Below, in pieces: positions 45,530-54,373 of a stretch of DNA of 64,000 nucleotides; position 1 is the first letter of the stretch; every line of letters begins with the position of its first letter. Under the pieces are notes generated by a model that did no database searches, was not told the DNA's origin, and saw only the letters and a program-made list of their open reading frames with translations. Source of the DNA: Arthrospira sp. PCC 9108 (lineage in GTDB: Bacteria > Cyanobacteriota > Cyanobacteriia > Cyanobacteriales > Microcoleaceae). The position numbers and the translations under genes were made by a program. Location: NCBI GenBank assembly GCA_016745315.1, contig CP066886.1:3720501-3784500 (forward strand), in the 5' to 3' direction.

Positions 45530-45751
45530 GAAATAGCTACGATGAGAGCGCACCTAGACAGTTCCGAGGGGCAATGTTTAACTACATCCCTGAAGAAAAC
45601 CAGCTTTGGGCTTGAGTAGAATGAAACATAGTCGCCCCAGGACATTGGGAGACTCTAAACGGACGCAGAGCGAGGGTAAGACTACTTCGGTAGCACATTG
45701 CTGTGAAGCGTCAAGGAATCCTCGCTCCTTCAGGGCGAGGAGGTATGTCAA
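45530..45751 (+). ncRNA. Orphan TnpB right-end / omega-RNA-like sequence
   Basis: The segment GAATGAAACATAGTCGCCCC, then GGGAGACTCTAAACGGACGC and GAAGCGTCAAGGAATCC, ends in the hairpin CCTCGC-TCCTTCAGG-GCGAGG (45720-45740) followed by AGGTATGTCAA. From memory this is the layout of IS200/IS605-type TnpB right ends in cyanobacteria, which are transcribed into the omega-RNA that guides TnpB. No tnpB frame is present here, so this is a solo remnant or a MITE-like derivative. Left limit is approximate. Confidence 0.6.
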
Positions 45752-46011
45752 GGCTATCGAATGGACAATTTAGGGAGTATTTAACCCCCGCTCAATTGCC
45801 ACTCCTATCGAGACCCACCCACAAGGGGATGGAGTTTTTCGGAGGAAGAGCATGAATTAGAGCAAAAGTTCCGGAGGAGCATCTCGAACCGACAATGGCT
45901 ACTATGGCGAGTCCCTTGCCCTTTTCTCAGCAGATGATTGCTGCGGGTGCGATCGCACGCTTCGCGAACGATTCTAGCAGCCACCACAATATAAGGCCCA
46001 CGCAGATGCGC

Positions 46012-46078
46012 GTGCCTGTAGGGGCGGGTGTTAGATATGCCATTGGAAACAGGACAAGACTGCTGCACCCGCCCCGCC
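46012..46078. repeat. GC-rich inverted repeat (GGGGCGGGTG family)
   Basis: TGTAGGGGCGGGTG on the left and CACCCGCCCC on the right flank about 40 bases. Related copies occur at 60688-60748 and 61360-61420, and the end of the 70-bp array (49478-49531) has the same arms. It lies in the rne leader and would form a strong hairpin in the transcript. Confidence 0.6.
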
Positions 46079-46096
46079 AAGTTTTGAGGAAATTAA

Positions 46097-48349
46097 ATGT
46101 CCAAGCAAATTATTATTGCAGAGCAGCATAGGATAGCTGCAGTTTTTTCTGAAGATGAGATTCAAGAACTTGTGGTGGCCACCGGAAACCAACAAGTTAG
46201 TGATATTTATTTAGGAATTGTTGAAAATGTCCTGCCAGGAATAGACGCGGCTTTTGTCAATATTGGCGACCCCGAACGTAACGGATTTATTCATGTTTCC
46301 GATTTGGGACCACTAAGATTAAAGCGATCGTCCGGTTCCATTACCGAACTATTGATGCCTCAACAAAAGGTTCTAGTCCAAGTGATGAAAGAACCCACCG
46401 GCACCAAAGGACCAAGATTAACAGGGAATATTACCCTACCAGGACGCTATCTCGTCTTAATGCCCTATGGCCGAGGTGTAAATCTATCTCGCCGTATCCG
46501 ATCAGAAGCAGAACGCAATCGTCTTAGGGCCTTAGCGATTTTAATTAAACCCTCTGGTATGGGTTTATTAGTCCGAACCGAAGCTGAGGGTATGGCAGAA
46601 GATGCCATTTTAGAAGACTTAGAAGCCCTACAAAAACAGTGGGAAGAAGTCCAACAAGAGGCTACCTCGACCCGACCTCCCGCTCTACTCAATCGAGATA
46701 ATGATTTTATCCAACGGGTGCTAAGAGATATGTATAGCACCGAAGTTAATCGCATTGTTGTAGATTCCGCTGATGGCATTAAACGAGTTAAACAGCATTT
46801 GGTCAACTGGAGTGTTGGTAAAACTCCCCAAGGAGTCTTGATTGACCACCACCGAGAACGTATCCCTATCCTTGAATATTTCCGCGTTAATGCTGCTATT
46901 CGAGAAGCACTACGCCCTAGGGTAGATTTGCCCTCCGGAGGATACATTATCATTGAACCAACAGAAGCCTTGACCGTCATTGACGTTAACTCCGGTTCCT
47001 TTACCCGTTCGGCGACTTCTCGGGAAACTGTCCTCTGGACTAACTGTGAAGCGGCTACCGAAATCGCCCGTCAACTGCGCCTACGCAATATCGCTGGGGT
47101 GATTATTGTTGACTTTATTGATATGGACTCCCGCCGAGATCAGCTACAAGTCCTTGAACACTTTAATAAGGTCTTGAAAGCAGATAAGTCTAGACCACAA
47201 ATTGCTCAATTGTCTGAGTTGGGTTTGGTCGAGTTAACCAGAAAACGCCAAGGACAAAATATTTATGAGTTGTTTGGCCGTAGTTGTCCCACTTGTAACG
47301 GCTTGGGACATCTGATTCACCTCCCCGGAGAGTCAGCAGCCGATACCGCTGAAGCCTCTGAACGATTCATGGTTGGTCCGAAAGGATTATCTAGCACCCC
47401 TGGTTTGGATACCGGAACTCGCACAGCCGCCGTAGACAACACTCGCCGAGTTCAAGCTAATGTGTCTTCTGTATCGTCCGCTGAACCTGTTTATAGAGAT
47501 GATTCGGAAATAGTTTCTGCTGAAACTGATACAGGAGGTAATTTCCCTGAGTTGGAGTTGCTTAATCATCCCAGTTATCAAGACATTGGCGGTACTAGCA
47601 ATATCCGCCGCCGTCGCCGTCGTCGCATTGGTGATCTTGAACCTTTAGTGCGTGAGGAAGAGGGAAATCGTGGTAATCTCCGCGTTAACTCCGGTAATAC
47701 CTACAATGAGACGACTAAGACTGAAACTAATACCGATGTGGCTTTCTCCGGTCGCCAAGAACTTACTGAGCGATTTCCTAAGTCCGTTAAGTCTGATGCG
47801 ATCAAGGCTATCCCAGAACCTCCAGAGGTCGTAGCTGTGGAAATGACTGGGGATGAACAGGATGTTTATGCGCTGATGGGGATTTCTCCCTTGGTACTCT
47901 CTAACCAGTCGGTGAAAAATGCTAGAAATGCGATCGTCACAGTTCGTTTACCAGGTGATACGCCTTTACCTCTGTCCAGCATTTTGGAGGAGGAAACCGA
48001 CACCGCTATCTCCTGGGCTCCAACTCTACCAATTCCTAATGCTGTGACAGTCCCACCTGCTGAAAATCTGATCTCTCAAGATGACCAAAACCTCGTTTAT
48101 AATCATGTAGAAGATACAACTGACGATTCTGAAGAGTCCCCAGAAATCACAGAATCTATCGAGGTCATAGATCCTAGTGATCTCACAGTCACAGATATTA
48201 ATGATGTCACAGATCCTAATGATGATATCGAAGATTCTGATTATATTTATCCCTCGGAAGATTCGGAAAATTTGGAAACTGAAGGCGACGCTGAAAATAC
48301 ACCTGTTATTCGCCGCCGCCGCCGCCGTTCTTCGGCCGTTTCTGAGTGA
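46097..48349 (+). CDS. rne: Ribonuclease E/G family endoribonuclease
   Basis: 750 residues. The catalytic half (1-410) has an S1 domain (DIYLGIVENVLPGIDAAFVN), the 5' sensor region, the metal-binding DVNSGSF and FIDMDSRRDQ of the DNase-I-like domain, and the Zn-link CPTCNG. The 340-residue tail is acidic and low-complexity with an internal Arg patch (RRRRRRRIG) and ends in RRRRRRSSAVSE. In cyanobacteria this terminal Arg-rich peptide binds PNPase. It starts mRNA decay and rRNA processing. The stop overlaps the rnhB start by four bases (GTGA). Long leader upstream, probably for autoregulation. Confidence 0.95.
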   Translation: MSKQIIIAEQHRIAAVFSEDEIQELVVATGNQQVSDIYLGIVENVLPGIDAAFVNIGDPERNGFIHVSDLGPLRLKRSSGSITELLMPQQKVLVQVMKEPTGTKGPRLTGNITLPGRYLVLMPYGRGVNLSRRIRSEAERNRLRALAILIKPSGMGLLVRTEAEGMAEDAILEDLEALQKQWEEVQQEATSTRPPALLNRDNDFIQRVLRDMYSTEVNRIVVDSADGIKRVKQHLVNWSVGKTPQGVLIDHHRERIPILEYFRVNAAIREALRPRVDLPSGGYIIIEPTEALTVIDVNSGSFTRSATSRETVLWTNCEAATEIARQLRLRNIAGVIIVDFIDMDSRRDQLQVLEHFNKVLKADKSRPQIAQLSELGLVELTRKRQGQNIYELFGRSCPTCNGLGHLIHLPGESAADTAEASERFMVGPKGLSSTPGLDTGTRTAAVDNTRRVQANVSSVSSAEPVYRDDSEIVSAETDTGGNFPELELLNHPSYQDIGGTSNIRRRRRRRIGDLEPLVREEEGNRGNLRVNSGNTYNETTKTETNTDVAFSGRQELTERFPKSVKSDAIKAIPEPPEVVAVEMTGDEQDVYALMGISPLVLSNQSVKNARNAIVTVRLPGDTPLPLSSILEEETDTAISWAPTLPIPNAVTVPPAENLISQDDQNLVYNHVEDTTDDSEESPEITESIEVIDPSDLTVTDINDVTDPNDDIEDSDYIYPSEDSENLETEGDAENTPVIRRRRRRSSAVSE

Positions 48350-49041
48350 GTATCCCCAGCTTTACCTATCAACTCCCTCCCGCCTTTGAACAACTATCCT
48401 GGACTGCTGTGGCTGGTATAGATGAGGTGGGAAGGGGAGCTTGGTTTGGTCCAGTGGTGGCTGCTGCTGTACAACTGTCAGAAACAACTATCTTGGAACT
48501 TGCTGCGGCTGGGGTTAAAGATAGTAAAAAATTGACTCCGACTCTTCGCGCCAGTTTGTCTACTTTGATTAGATCTAAGGCGATCGCCTGTGGAATTGGT
48601 TGGGCTTCGGCGCGGGAAATCGATCGCCTAAATATTTTGCAAGCTACCCAACTCGCTATGCGGCGATCGGTGCTTAAATTGGACCCGCCACCGCAATTGT
48701 GTTTGGTTGATGGGAACCGACTTATCCCCAATCTGTCTATCCCTCAACAGGCGATCGTCAAAGGGGATAGTCATTGTATTGTCATCGCCGCCTCTAGTAT
48801 TCTGGCTAAGGTCTGGCGGGATGAACTCATGACGCGCTTAGATCGCACTTACCCACAATATGGTTTAGCCAAACACAAGGGATACGGTACTAAACAGCAT
48901 AAACAAGCTTTACAATCTTATGGTCCTTGTTTTCACCATCGTTTCTCCTTTGCTCCCGTCCGTCAACATTTGGAGCGGGAGGCGGGTTCAGTAGGTTGGC
49001 TGTGGGAATCATCACCGACTGGGGAAACCCCCCACCAATAA
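48346..49041 (+). CDS. rnhB: Ribonuclease HII
   Basis: 231 residues from GTG 48346. Catalytic residues are in AGIDEVGRG (Asp, Glu), LVDGNRL (Asp) and KVWRDELM (Asp). It removes ribonucleotides and RNA primers from DNA. The normal end is near QHLEREAG; the last 18 or so residues (SVGWLWESSPTGETPHQ) are encoded by the start of the 70-bp tandem array, whose TAA supplies the stop. Coupled to rne by a GTGA overlap. Confidence 0.95.
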   Translation: MSIPSFTYQLPPAFEQLSWTAVAGIDEVGRGAWFGPVVAAAVQLSETTILELAAAGVKDSKKLTPTLRASLSTLIRSKAIACGIGWASAREIDRLNILQATQLAMRRSVLKLDPPPQLCLVDGNRLIPNLSIPQQAIVKGDSHCIVIAASSILAKVWRDELMTRLDRTYPQYGLAKHKGYGTKQHKQALQSYGPCFHHRFSFAPVRQHLEREAGSVGWLWESSPTGETPHQ

Positions 49042-49531
49042 GCACTGGGGGCGGGCGATCGGAAGTTGGCTGCTGGGAATCATCACCCGACTGGGGAAAC
49101 CCCCACCAATAAGCACTGGGGGCGGGCGATCGGAAGTTGGCTGCTGGGAATCATCACCCGACTGGGGAAACCCCCTACCAATAAGCACTGGGGGCGGGCG
49201 ATCGGAAGTTGGCTGCTGGGAATCATCACCCGACTGGGGAAACCCCCCACCAATAAGCACTGGGGGCGGGCGATCGGAAGTTGGCTGTGGGAATCATCAC
49301 CGACTGGGGAAACCCCCCACCAATAAGCACTGGGGGCGGGTTCAGTAGGTTCGCTGTGGGAATCATCACCGACTGGGGAAACCCCCCACCAATAAGCACT
49401 GGGGGCGGGCGATCGGAAGTTGGCTGTGGGAATCATCACCGACTGGGGAAACCCCCCACCAATAAGCACTGGGGGCGGGTTTAGTAAGTTGGCTGCTGGG
49501 AATCATCACTGACTGCGGAACCCGCCCCTAC
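48981..49531. repeat. Tandem array of about 70-bp units
   Basis: Seven to eight units of 69-72 bp; the core TAAGCACTGGGGGCGGG is found with its CACTGG at 49043, 49114, 49186, 49258, 49328, 49397 and 49467. Each unit has GTTGGCTG-TGGGAATCATCA and CGACTGGGGAAACCCC. Units differ by a few bases (GCTGTGGG or GCTGCTGGG; CGATCGG or TTCAGTA). It fills the gap between two convergent genes and encodes the last residues of both. It ends with AACCCGCCCCTACTA, linking it to the GC-rich repeat family. Confidence 0.95.
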
Positions 49532-50101
49532 TATAACTTGACTATTGGGTTGTGTAGCCATTCCTTGATCGGCAACCTCACAAGTCCATCGCTGATAATC
49601 TGATAGTAAATTGTGCATTAATCGCTGTTTTATGGTTAATAAAACGCTTTTAAGCAAACCGTTTCCAGTGGCTTCAATAATCGGTTGAGGAGTTAGCGAC
49701 AACGGGTAGGGGACTTCCACCTGTACCTCAAGATCCGCTTGACCCCTTAGATAGGTGATACCATTGATTTTATACGGCGCTAATCTACCATATAAGTTCA
49801 GCGAAAACCTCTGGTTAATGTATTCAATACCCCGAATTTCACAACCCTGCGATCGCAACCTTACAGTTCCATTGGCCAAAGCTGATACTTTCATATCTAC
49901 TGTCGGTTGAATGGTCATGGTCATAAATGACAGAGGACGCATTTTTAACCGAAAGCAGTCCGCCTCCAACCTCTCTAACCTATTTGGATCAACTAAGGCG
50001 TTCACCAAACGTCGAGGCTGACGCAAATAGTGCTGGATCGGAATCGTTTGCTCACCTACCGCAATTTCCAACGATTGGGAAGCTGTAAATCTATTAAGCA
50101 T
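49481..50101 (-). CDS. DUF1997 family protein
   Basis: 206 residues. RQPRRLVNALVDPNRLERL, CFRLKMRPLSFMTMTIQPTV and INQRFSLNLYGRLAPYK are the conserved blocks of the DUF1997 proteins of cyanobacteria and plastids; function unknown. Probably a beta-sandwich lipid- or cofactor-binding fold like other members of the SRPBCC-like group, but this is inferred. The last residues (AVSDDSQQPTY) come from the tandem array, as with rnhB on the other side. Confidence 0.85.
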   Translation of the reverse strand: MLNRFTASQSLEIAVGEQTIPIQHYLRQPRRLVNALVDPNRLERLEADCFRLKMRPLSFMTMTIQPTVDMKVSALANGTVRLRSQGCEIRGIEYINQRFSLNLYGRLAPYKINGITYLRGQADLEVQVEVPYPLSLTPQPIIEATGNGLLKSVLLTIKQRLMHNLLSDYQRWTCEVADQGMATQPNSQVIVGAGSAVSDDSQQPTY

Positions 50102-50426
50102 AGGAGACCGTATAAATCAACAGTTGTTAACCTACATTAACAAAACTTAACTTTTTTTAATGTGACTGACATCACCCCAAGTCCTCAAGTAGTCTTAGAT
50201 TATTCTTAGATTGGGGTTTTGGCGTTCAGTTTTTCCATCATAACGGTCATATTCATGAGAATCTTGTAAAGAATTACAACAAGCTCAATTCCTGAGAGTG
50301 CATTTATCCCTACCCTACTTGTCCTAAGTCAGCCAAGTTCAACTAAATAGACCCGGTTGGACCCCTGTTTCAGTTCCCCCAAACCTCACACCATAGCAAC
50401 CTAAATTTAATTGATTAGTGGTTAAA
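50102..50426. other. Intergenic region, divergent promoters
   Basis: 325 bases between the DUF1997 gene and pheA, which diverge. It contains AT-rich stretches (TTAACAAAACTTAACTTTTTTTA) and a TAGTCTTAGATTATTCTTAGATT repeat of CTTAGATT at about 50190-50212. Both promoters must lie here, but I cannot place a -10/-35 pair with confidence. Confidence 0.4.
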
Positions 50427-51281
50427 ATGACTGTCTCTATTGCTCATTTGGGCCCCCCAGGTACTTATGCTGAGGCGGCGACTCTGGTTTATGCCGATTA
50501 TTTAACCCAAACTACAGGACATAAGCCTTTACTTTGTCCTTATCCTAGTATCACCCAAACTCTACAAGCCGTCGCTAACGGTGATGTCACTCTGGGAGTT
50601 GTCCCCGTCGAAAATTCTATTGAGGGTAGTGTTACTATTACCCTTGATGCTATCTGGAAGCTAGATCTAATTCGGATTCAACAGGGCCTGGTTTTACCTA
50701 TTTCCCACGCTTTACTATCTAACGCTCAGGAATTAGCAGAGATTAAAACTGTCTACTCACACCCCCAAGCCTTGGCTCAGTGTCAGGGATGGCTCGAAAA
50801 ATTTCTCCCTAATGTTCAGGCTATCCCTACTAATTCCACTACAGAAGCACTCCAATATTTGCAGGACACTACTACCGCTGCGATCGCATCTGGACGCGCT
50901 GCTGAACTTTACCAGTTACCTATTTTAGCTCATCCAATTAATGATTATCCTGACAATTGCACCCGATTTTGGGTCGTGAGTTTACAGCCTTGGCCTGGGG
51001 GGAATTATACTTCCTTAGCTTTTAGTGTTCCCGCTAATGTTCCTGGGGCTTTGGTCAAACCATTACAGATTTTTGCCCAACGCAATATTAATCTAAGTCG
51101 CATTGAGTCCCGTCCTACTAAGCGATCGCTTGGTGATTATTTGTTCTTTATTGATATTGAGGCTAACACCGATCATCAATCAGTGCGCGAGGCTTTGCAA
51201 GAACTCAAAACTCACACCGAAACTCTCAAAATTTTTGGCAGTTATAGCATTCTTAACCATCAACCACAATCCCCATGTTGA
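50427..51281 (+). CDS. pheA: Prephenate dehydratase
   Basis: 284 residues from ATG 50427. The N-terminal domain has AHLGPPGTYAEAA, VPVENSIEGSV and the substrate motif NSTTEALQYL, with DNCTRFWV at its end. The C-terminal ACT domain has IESRPTKRSLGDYLFFIDIE, the phenylalanine feedback site. It turns prephenate into phenylpyruvate; there is no chorismate mutase domain, as usual in cyanobacteria. The stop TGA is followed at once by a T-rich stretch and the twin RNA repeats. Confidence 0.93.
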   Translation: MTVSIAHLGPPGTYAEAATLVYADYLTQTTGHKPLLCPYPSITQTLQAVANGDVTLGVVPVENSIEGSVTITLDAIWKLDLIRIQQGLVLPISHALLSNAQELAEIKTVYSHPQALAQCQGWLEKFLPNVQAIPTNSTTEALQYLQDTTTAAIASGRAAELYQLPILAHPINDYPDNCTRFWVVSLQPWPGGNYTSLAFSVPANVPGALVKPLQIFAQRNINLSRIESRPTKRSLGDYLFFIDIEANTDHQSVREALQELKTHTETLKIFGSYSILNHQPQSPC

Positions 51282-51362
51282 TTTTTTCTTCAAAAAAAAA
51301 ATTTAATCGCGCCGCCCGTGGAGGGGTTGACAGGTCGCGGGAAATCATGGTAAGCTGGGAGG

Positions 51363-51503
51363 TAATCCCTGATAATGGGAGGCATGACTAAAATATTTTA
51401 AAAGCACAGATTTCCATTATATAAATATAGTACCCCAACTTCCCCAGTAAGTCAAGCCCCCCTTGCCCGGTGAGGCCGGGCGCGAGGGGGTTGATTTTTT
51501 TTT
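51363..51503 (+). ncRNA. Candidate small RNA, copy 1
   Basis: Promoter TTGACA (51327-51332), 18 bases, TAAGCT (51351-51356). An expected transcript of about 140 bases ends in a strong hairpin (GCCCGG 51465-51470 with CCGGGC 51476-51481, extended by a C6/G5 pairing) followed by nine T. The body carries TCCC-TGATAAT-GGGA and GGGAGGCATGACTAAAATATTTTAA, where ATG opens only a five-codon frame. I infer a small RNA; no known family is recognised. Start is predicted from the promoter. Confidence 0.6.
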
Positions 51504-51572
51504 CAACAAAATTTAATCGCGCCGCCCGTGGAGGGGTTGACAGGTCGCGGGAAATCATGGTAAGCTGGGAGG

Positions 51573-51712
51573 TAATCCCTGATAATGGGAGGCATGACTA
51601 AAATATTTTAAAAGCACAGATTTCCATTATATAAATATAGTACCCCAACTCACCCAGTAAGTCAAGCCCCCTTTCCCGGTGAGGCCGGGCGCGAGGGGGT
51701 TGATTTTTTTTT
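51573..51712 (+). ncRNA. Candidate small RNA, copy 2
   Basis: Same layout as copy 1, shifted 210 bases: TTGACA at 51537-51542, TAAGCT at 51561-51566, terminator hairpin at about 51667-51700 with CCCCC/GGGGG and CCCGG/CCGGG, then T-rich DNA to 51712. One C fewer in the stem and a few loop substitutions. The conservation of both promoter and terminator suggests that both are still used. Confidence 0.6.
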
Positions 51713-51767
51713 CAACATTTGAGATGCACAAACAAACCCAAGGGGAGACCGTTAAGGAAAAATCCTC

Positions 51768-51812
51768 CCGCCGTGCCCTAGAGACAAGGGCTGCCTTGTC
51801 TCATGAGGCGGG
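51768..51812 (-). terminator. Long hairpin after the Lon-N gene
   Basis: GAGACAAGG-GCTG-CCTTGTCTC (51781-51802) is a perfect nine-pair stem, extended outside by CCCGCC/GGCGGG. Read on the minus strand it is followed by AGGATTTTTCC, so it could terminate the str-operon/Lon-N transcript. Confidence 0.65.
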
Positions 51813-51833
51813 CTTGGTCTGTCAACTACTCCC

Positions 51834-52475
51834 CTAATTTAGGGCATCCTTTAACACAGTTCTAGCAGCTAAATGATTGCGAGTTGAAGTCAGAATTTCA
51901 GCTTCCCTTTCCAAACGAGCTACAGTATCCTGCATTTCTAAGAGCATCTGTTGTTCCGATGCCACCCCATAGAGGTTACTAGCAACCCAGTAGGATAACT
52001 CTGTGGGTAAATCAGGAATATCATCCGGTAATTCGATCGGCTGATCCATTAACTTACTGGAAAGATGAACCACATCTCGCAGTAAATTAGCCACATCCTG
52101 AGCCAAAGGTCTCAGATCAGCCGTTGGTGGCTCATCTTCGATCCATTCCACCAAACCAACCAGATAAGGCTTTTCCCGGACAGCTTCAAGGACCCGAAAT
52201 CGTTGTTGTCCCAAGGTCACAATTTTCATGCGATCATCGGGTAAACGCTGATACTGAATCACCTCAGCACAGCAGCCCACCGAAGCCACTTGTCCTTGAG
52301 TAGGATCGAACATCAACACCCCAAAGCGACGATCGCCCTCTAGGATAGTGTTCATCATAATTCGATAACGGAACTCGAAAATATGTAAAGGTAGCGGCCT
52401 ATGTGGAAACAGAACCACTTCCGGTAGAGGAAACAGGGGAAGTTCTCGAACAGCAAGAGAGGAAGATGATGCCAT
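51834..52475 (-). CDS. Lon N-terminal (LON) domain protein
   Basis: 213 residues. ELPLFPLPEVVLFPHRPLPLHIFEFRYR is the characteristic start of the LON substrate-binding domain. There is no ATPase or protease domain, so it is a stand-alone LON-domain protein, common in cyanobacteria and plants. It may act as a substrate adaptor; the partner is unknown. It lies 105 bases after rpsJ in the same direction and could be the last gene of the str operon. Confidence 0.88.
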   Translation of the reverse strand: MASSSSLAVRELPLFPLPEVVLFPHRPLPLHIFEFRYRIMMNTILEGDRRFGVLMFDPTQGQVASVGCCAEVIQYQRLPDDRMKIVTLGQQRFRVLEAVREKPYLVGLVEWIEDEPPTADLRPLAQDVANLLRDVVHLSSKLMDQPIELPDDIPDLPTELSYWVASNLYGVASEQQMLLEMQDTVARLEREAEILTSTRNHLAARTVLKDALN

Positions 52476-52580
52476 TGTCCCTTAGTACAGTGTGCGCTTC
52501 TTTCTTTATACTTTAGCTGATTTCGGACGACCCCTGTTTTGATCACCCCATATATTAAAGAGCGATCGCCCCTAGTGCCC

Positions 52581-52898
52581 CTACAATTTCACCTCAATAT
52601 CGACACCCGCAGGTAAATCTAGTTTCATGAGAGCATCAATGGTTTTTGAGGAGGGTTGATAAATATCAATAATGCGGCGGTGAGTCCGGGTTTCAAAATG
52701 TTCTCGTGAATCCTTATCAACGTGGGGAGAACGTAGGACACAGTAAATGCGTCGTTTAGTCGGTAAAGGAATCGGACCGAGGGCTGTAGCTCCGGTGCGG
52801 TTAGCCGTATCGACGATCTTCTCGCAGGAGGTATCCAGTAAGCGGCGATCGAAGGCTTTAAGACGGATGCGAATTTTTTGCTGCTGAATGGTAGCCAT
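52581..52898 (-). CDS. rpsJ: 30S ribosomal protein S10
   Basis: 105 residues; RIRLKAFDRRLLDTSCEKIV, then GPIPLPTKRRIYCVLRSPHV are diagnostic for S10, which binds the 3' domain of 16S rRNA. Position after tuf at the end of the str operon is the cyanobacterial arrangement. Length normal. Confidence 0.97.
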   Translation of the reverse strand: MATIQQQKIRIRLKAFDRRLLDTSCEKIVDTANRTGATALGPIPLPTKRRIYCVLRSPHVDKDSREHFETRTHRRIIDIYQPSSKTIDALMKLDLPAGVDIEVKL

Positions 52899-53034
52899 TG
52901 TCTAATTGTTGAGTTTTCGAGGTTCAGTTGAATTGAATAAGCAAGAGGAGAGGGAGCAGAAAAGTGTCCTCAACTCGGATCACTTTCCTGCCACTCAATT
53001 GATCAGTTCAGAATCTAGCGATCGGATTCTAGTT

Positions 53035-54264
53035 CTAAGCCAGAATCTTAGCAACTACACCCGCACCAACAGTACGGCCACCCTCACGGATAGCGAAACG
53101 CATCCCTTGCTCAATAGCGATCGGGCAGATCAGTTGCACAGTCATATTAATCCGGTCGCCAGGGATAATCATTTCAGGAGTGCTGCCATCATCAGCAGTA
53201 AACTCATCAATAGTCCCGGTTACATCGGTAGTCCGTACATAGAACTGAGGACGATAACCTTTAAAGAAAGGAGTGTGCCGTCCGCCTTCTTCTTTTTTCA
53301 GGATATAAACTTCCGCCTCAAACTTAGTGTGGGGAGTAATTGATCCGGGTTTAGCAATTACCATACCCCGTTGAACATCATTTTTCTGAATACCCCGCAG
53401 GAGTAGACCGACGTTATCTCCCGCCATCCCTTCCTCAAGAGTTTTCTGGAACATTTCCGCCCCAGTTACAGTAGTGGTGCGGGTATCCTTAATTCCAATC
53501 AGTTCAACAGTTTCACCAACCTTGACTTTACCCCGTTCGATCCGGCCTGTAGACACCGTACCCCGGCCAGTAATCGAGAAAACATCTTCCACAGCCATCA
53601 AGAAAGGCTTATCGATAGCGCGCTCAGGAGTGGGGATATAAGCATCCACCTCATCCATCAGAGCATGAATTTTGTCAACCCAGTCATTTTCACCGCGAGC
53701 AGTTTTCGGGTTTTCTGTCAAAAAGTCCAATGCTTTCAAAGCAGAACCAGAAACAATGGGGATATCATCACCGGGGAAATCATAGGAACTCAGAAGTTCG
53801 CGAACTTCCAATTCTACCAGTTCCAGCAGTTCCTCATCATCTACCATATCGGCTTTGTTCAGGAAAACCACGATACTAGGAACCCCTACCTGTTTCGCCA
53901 GCAGGATATGTTCACGGGTTTGAGGCATGGGACCATCAGCCGCCGAAACCACCAGAATCGCACCATCCATTTGGGCTGCACCAGTGATCATATTTTTCAC
54001 ATAGTCAGCGTGTCCCGGACAGTCAACGTGAGCATAGTGGCGTTGTGCAGTTTCATACTCAACGTGAGCCGTATTGATGGTAATACCCCGCTGCTTTTCT
54101 TCAGGAGCAGCATCAATATCATCATACTTACGAGCTTTAGCCCCACCAGACGCAGCCAATGTCATGGTAATAGCAGCAGTCAGCGTTGTTTTTCCGTGGT
54201 CAACGTGACCGATAGTACCAATGTTAACGTGAGGTTTGTTCCGTTCAAATTTTGCGCGTGCCAT
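53035..54264 (-). CDS. tuf: Elongation factor Tu
   Basis: 409 residues. G1 GHVDHGKT, G3 DCPGHADY, G4 NKADM and the EF-Tu-specific domain 2/3 motifs (GRGTVSTGRIERG; GGRTVGAGVVAKI) are all present. It carries aminoacyl-tRNA to the ribosome. The cyanobacterial form is longer than E. coli EF-Tu by a small insert near residue 190. 136 bases upstream of rpsJ. Confidence 0.98.
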   Translation of the reverse strand: MARAKFERNKPHVNIGTIGHVDHGKTTLTAAITMTLAASGGAKARKYDDIDAAPEEKQRGITINTAHVEYETAQRHYAHVDCPGHADYVKNMITGAAQMDGAILVVSAADGPMPQTREHILLAKQVGVPSIVVFLNKADMVDDEELLELVELEVRELLSSYDFPGDDIPIVSGSALKALDFLTENPKTARGENDWVDKIHALMDEVDAYIPTPERAIDKPFLMAVEDVFSITGRGTVSTGRIERGKVKVGETVELIGIKDTRTTTVTGAEMFQKTLEEGMAGDNVGLLLRGIQKNDVQRGMVIAKPGSITPHTKFEAEVYILKKEEGGRHTPFFKGYRPQFYVRTTDVTGTIDEFTADDGSTPEMIIPGDRINMTVQLICPIAIEQGMRFAIREGGRTVGAGVVAKILA

Positions 54265-54373
54265 ATTATTGTTTCGTTTGTTCTTCTAGTAATCAGTGAT
54301 CAAGTTTGAGATAGGAGTTTGAGTGCGATCGCCGCGATCAAAATTCACGCTAACACCGCCTACATCCTAATCT

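Larger units (their letters stand above)
45275..46096. other. Long intergenic region before rne
   Basis: 822 bases. It holds a TnpB right-end-like sequence (about 45530-45751), a palindromic repeat (46012-46078) and the rne leader. The leader contains AAGGGGATGGAGTTTTTCGG and other G-rich runs; cyanobacterial rne genes have long leaders through which RNase E limits its own synthesis, and this may be one. No tRNA or protein gene seen. Confidence 0.5.
51301..51719 (+). repeat. Tandem duplication of a 210-bp unit
   Basis: Two direct repeats, 51301-51510 and 51511-51719, are almost identical (a few substitutions, one base of length in a C run). Each unit holds a promoter at its start and a terminator at its end, so the duplication copies a complete transcription unit. 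pheA ends in the same TTGATTTTTT context just before copy 1. Confidence 0.95.

Noticed and set aside
48991..49484. ORFs in both strands within the 70-bp array
   Set aside because: They are translations of the tandem repeat (GGETPHQ/ISTGGG type) and have no independent support.
48981..49531. CRISPR array
   Set aside because: The repeated unit has no variable spacers; the whole 70-base unit is conserved, so it is an ordinary tandem repeat.
53665..54309. Long plus-strand ORF opposite tuf, and similar ones opposite fusA
   Set aside because: Antisense shadows of highly biased translation-factor genes.
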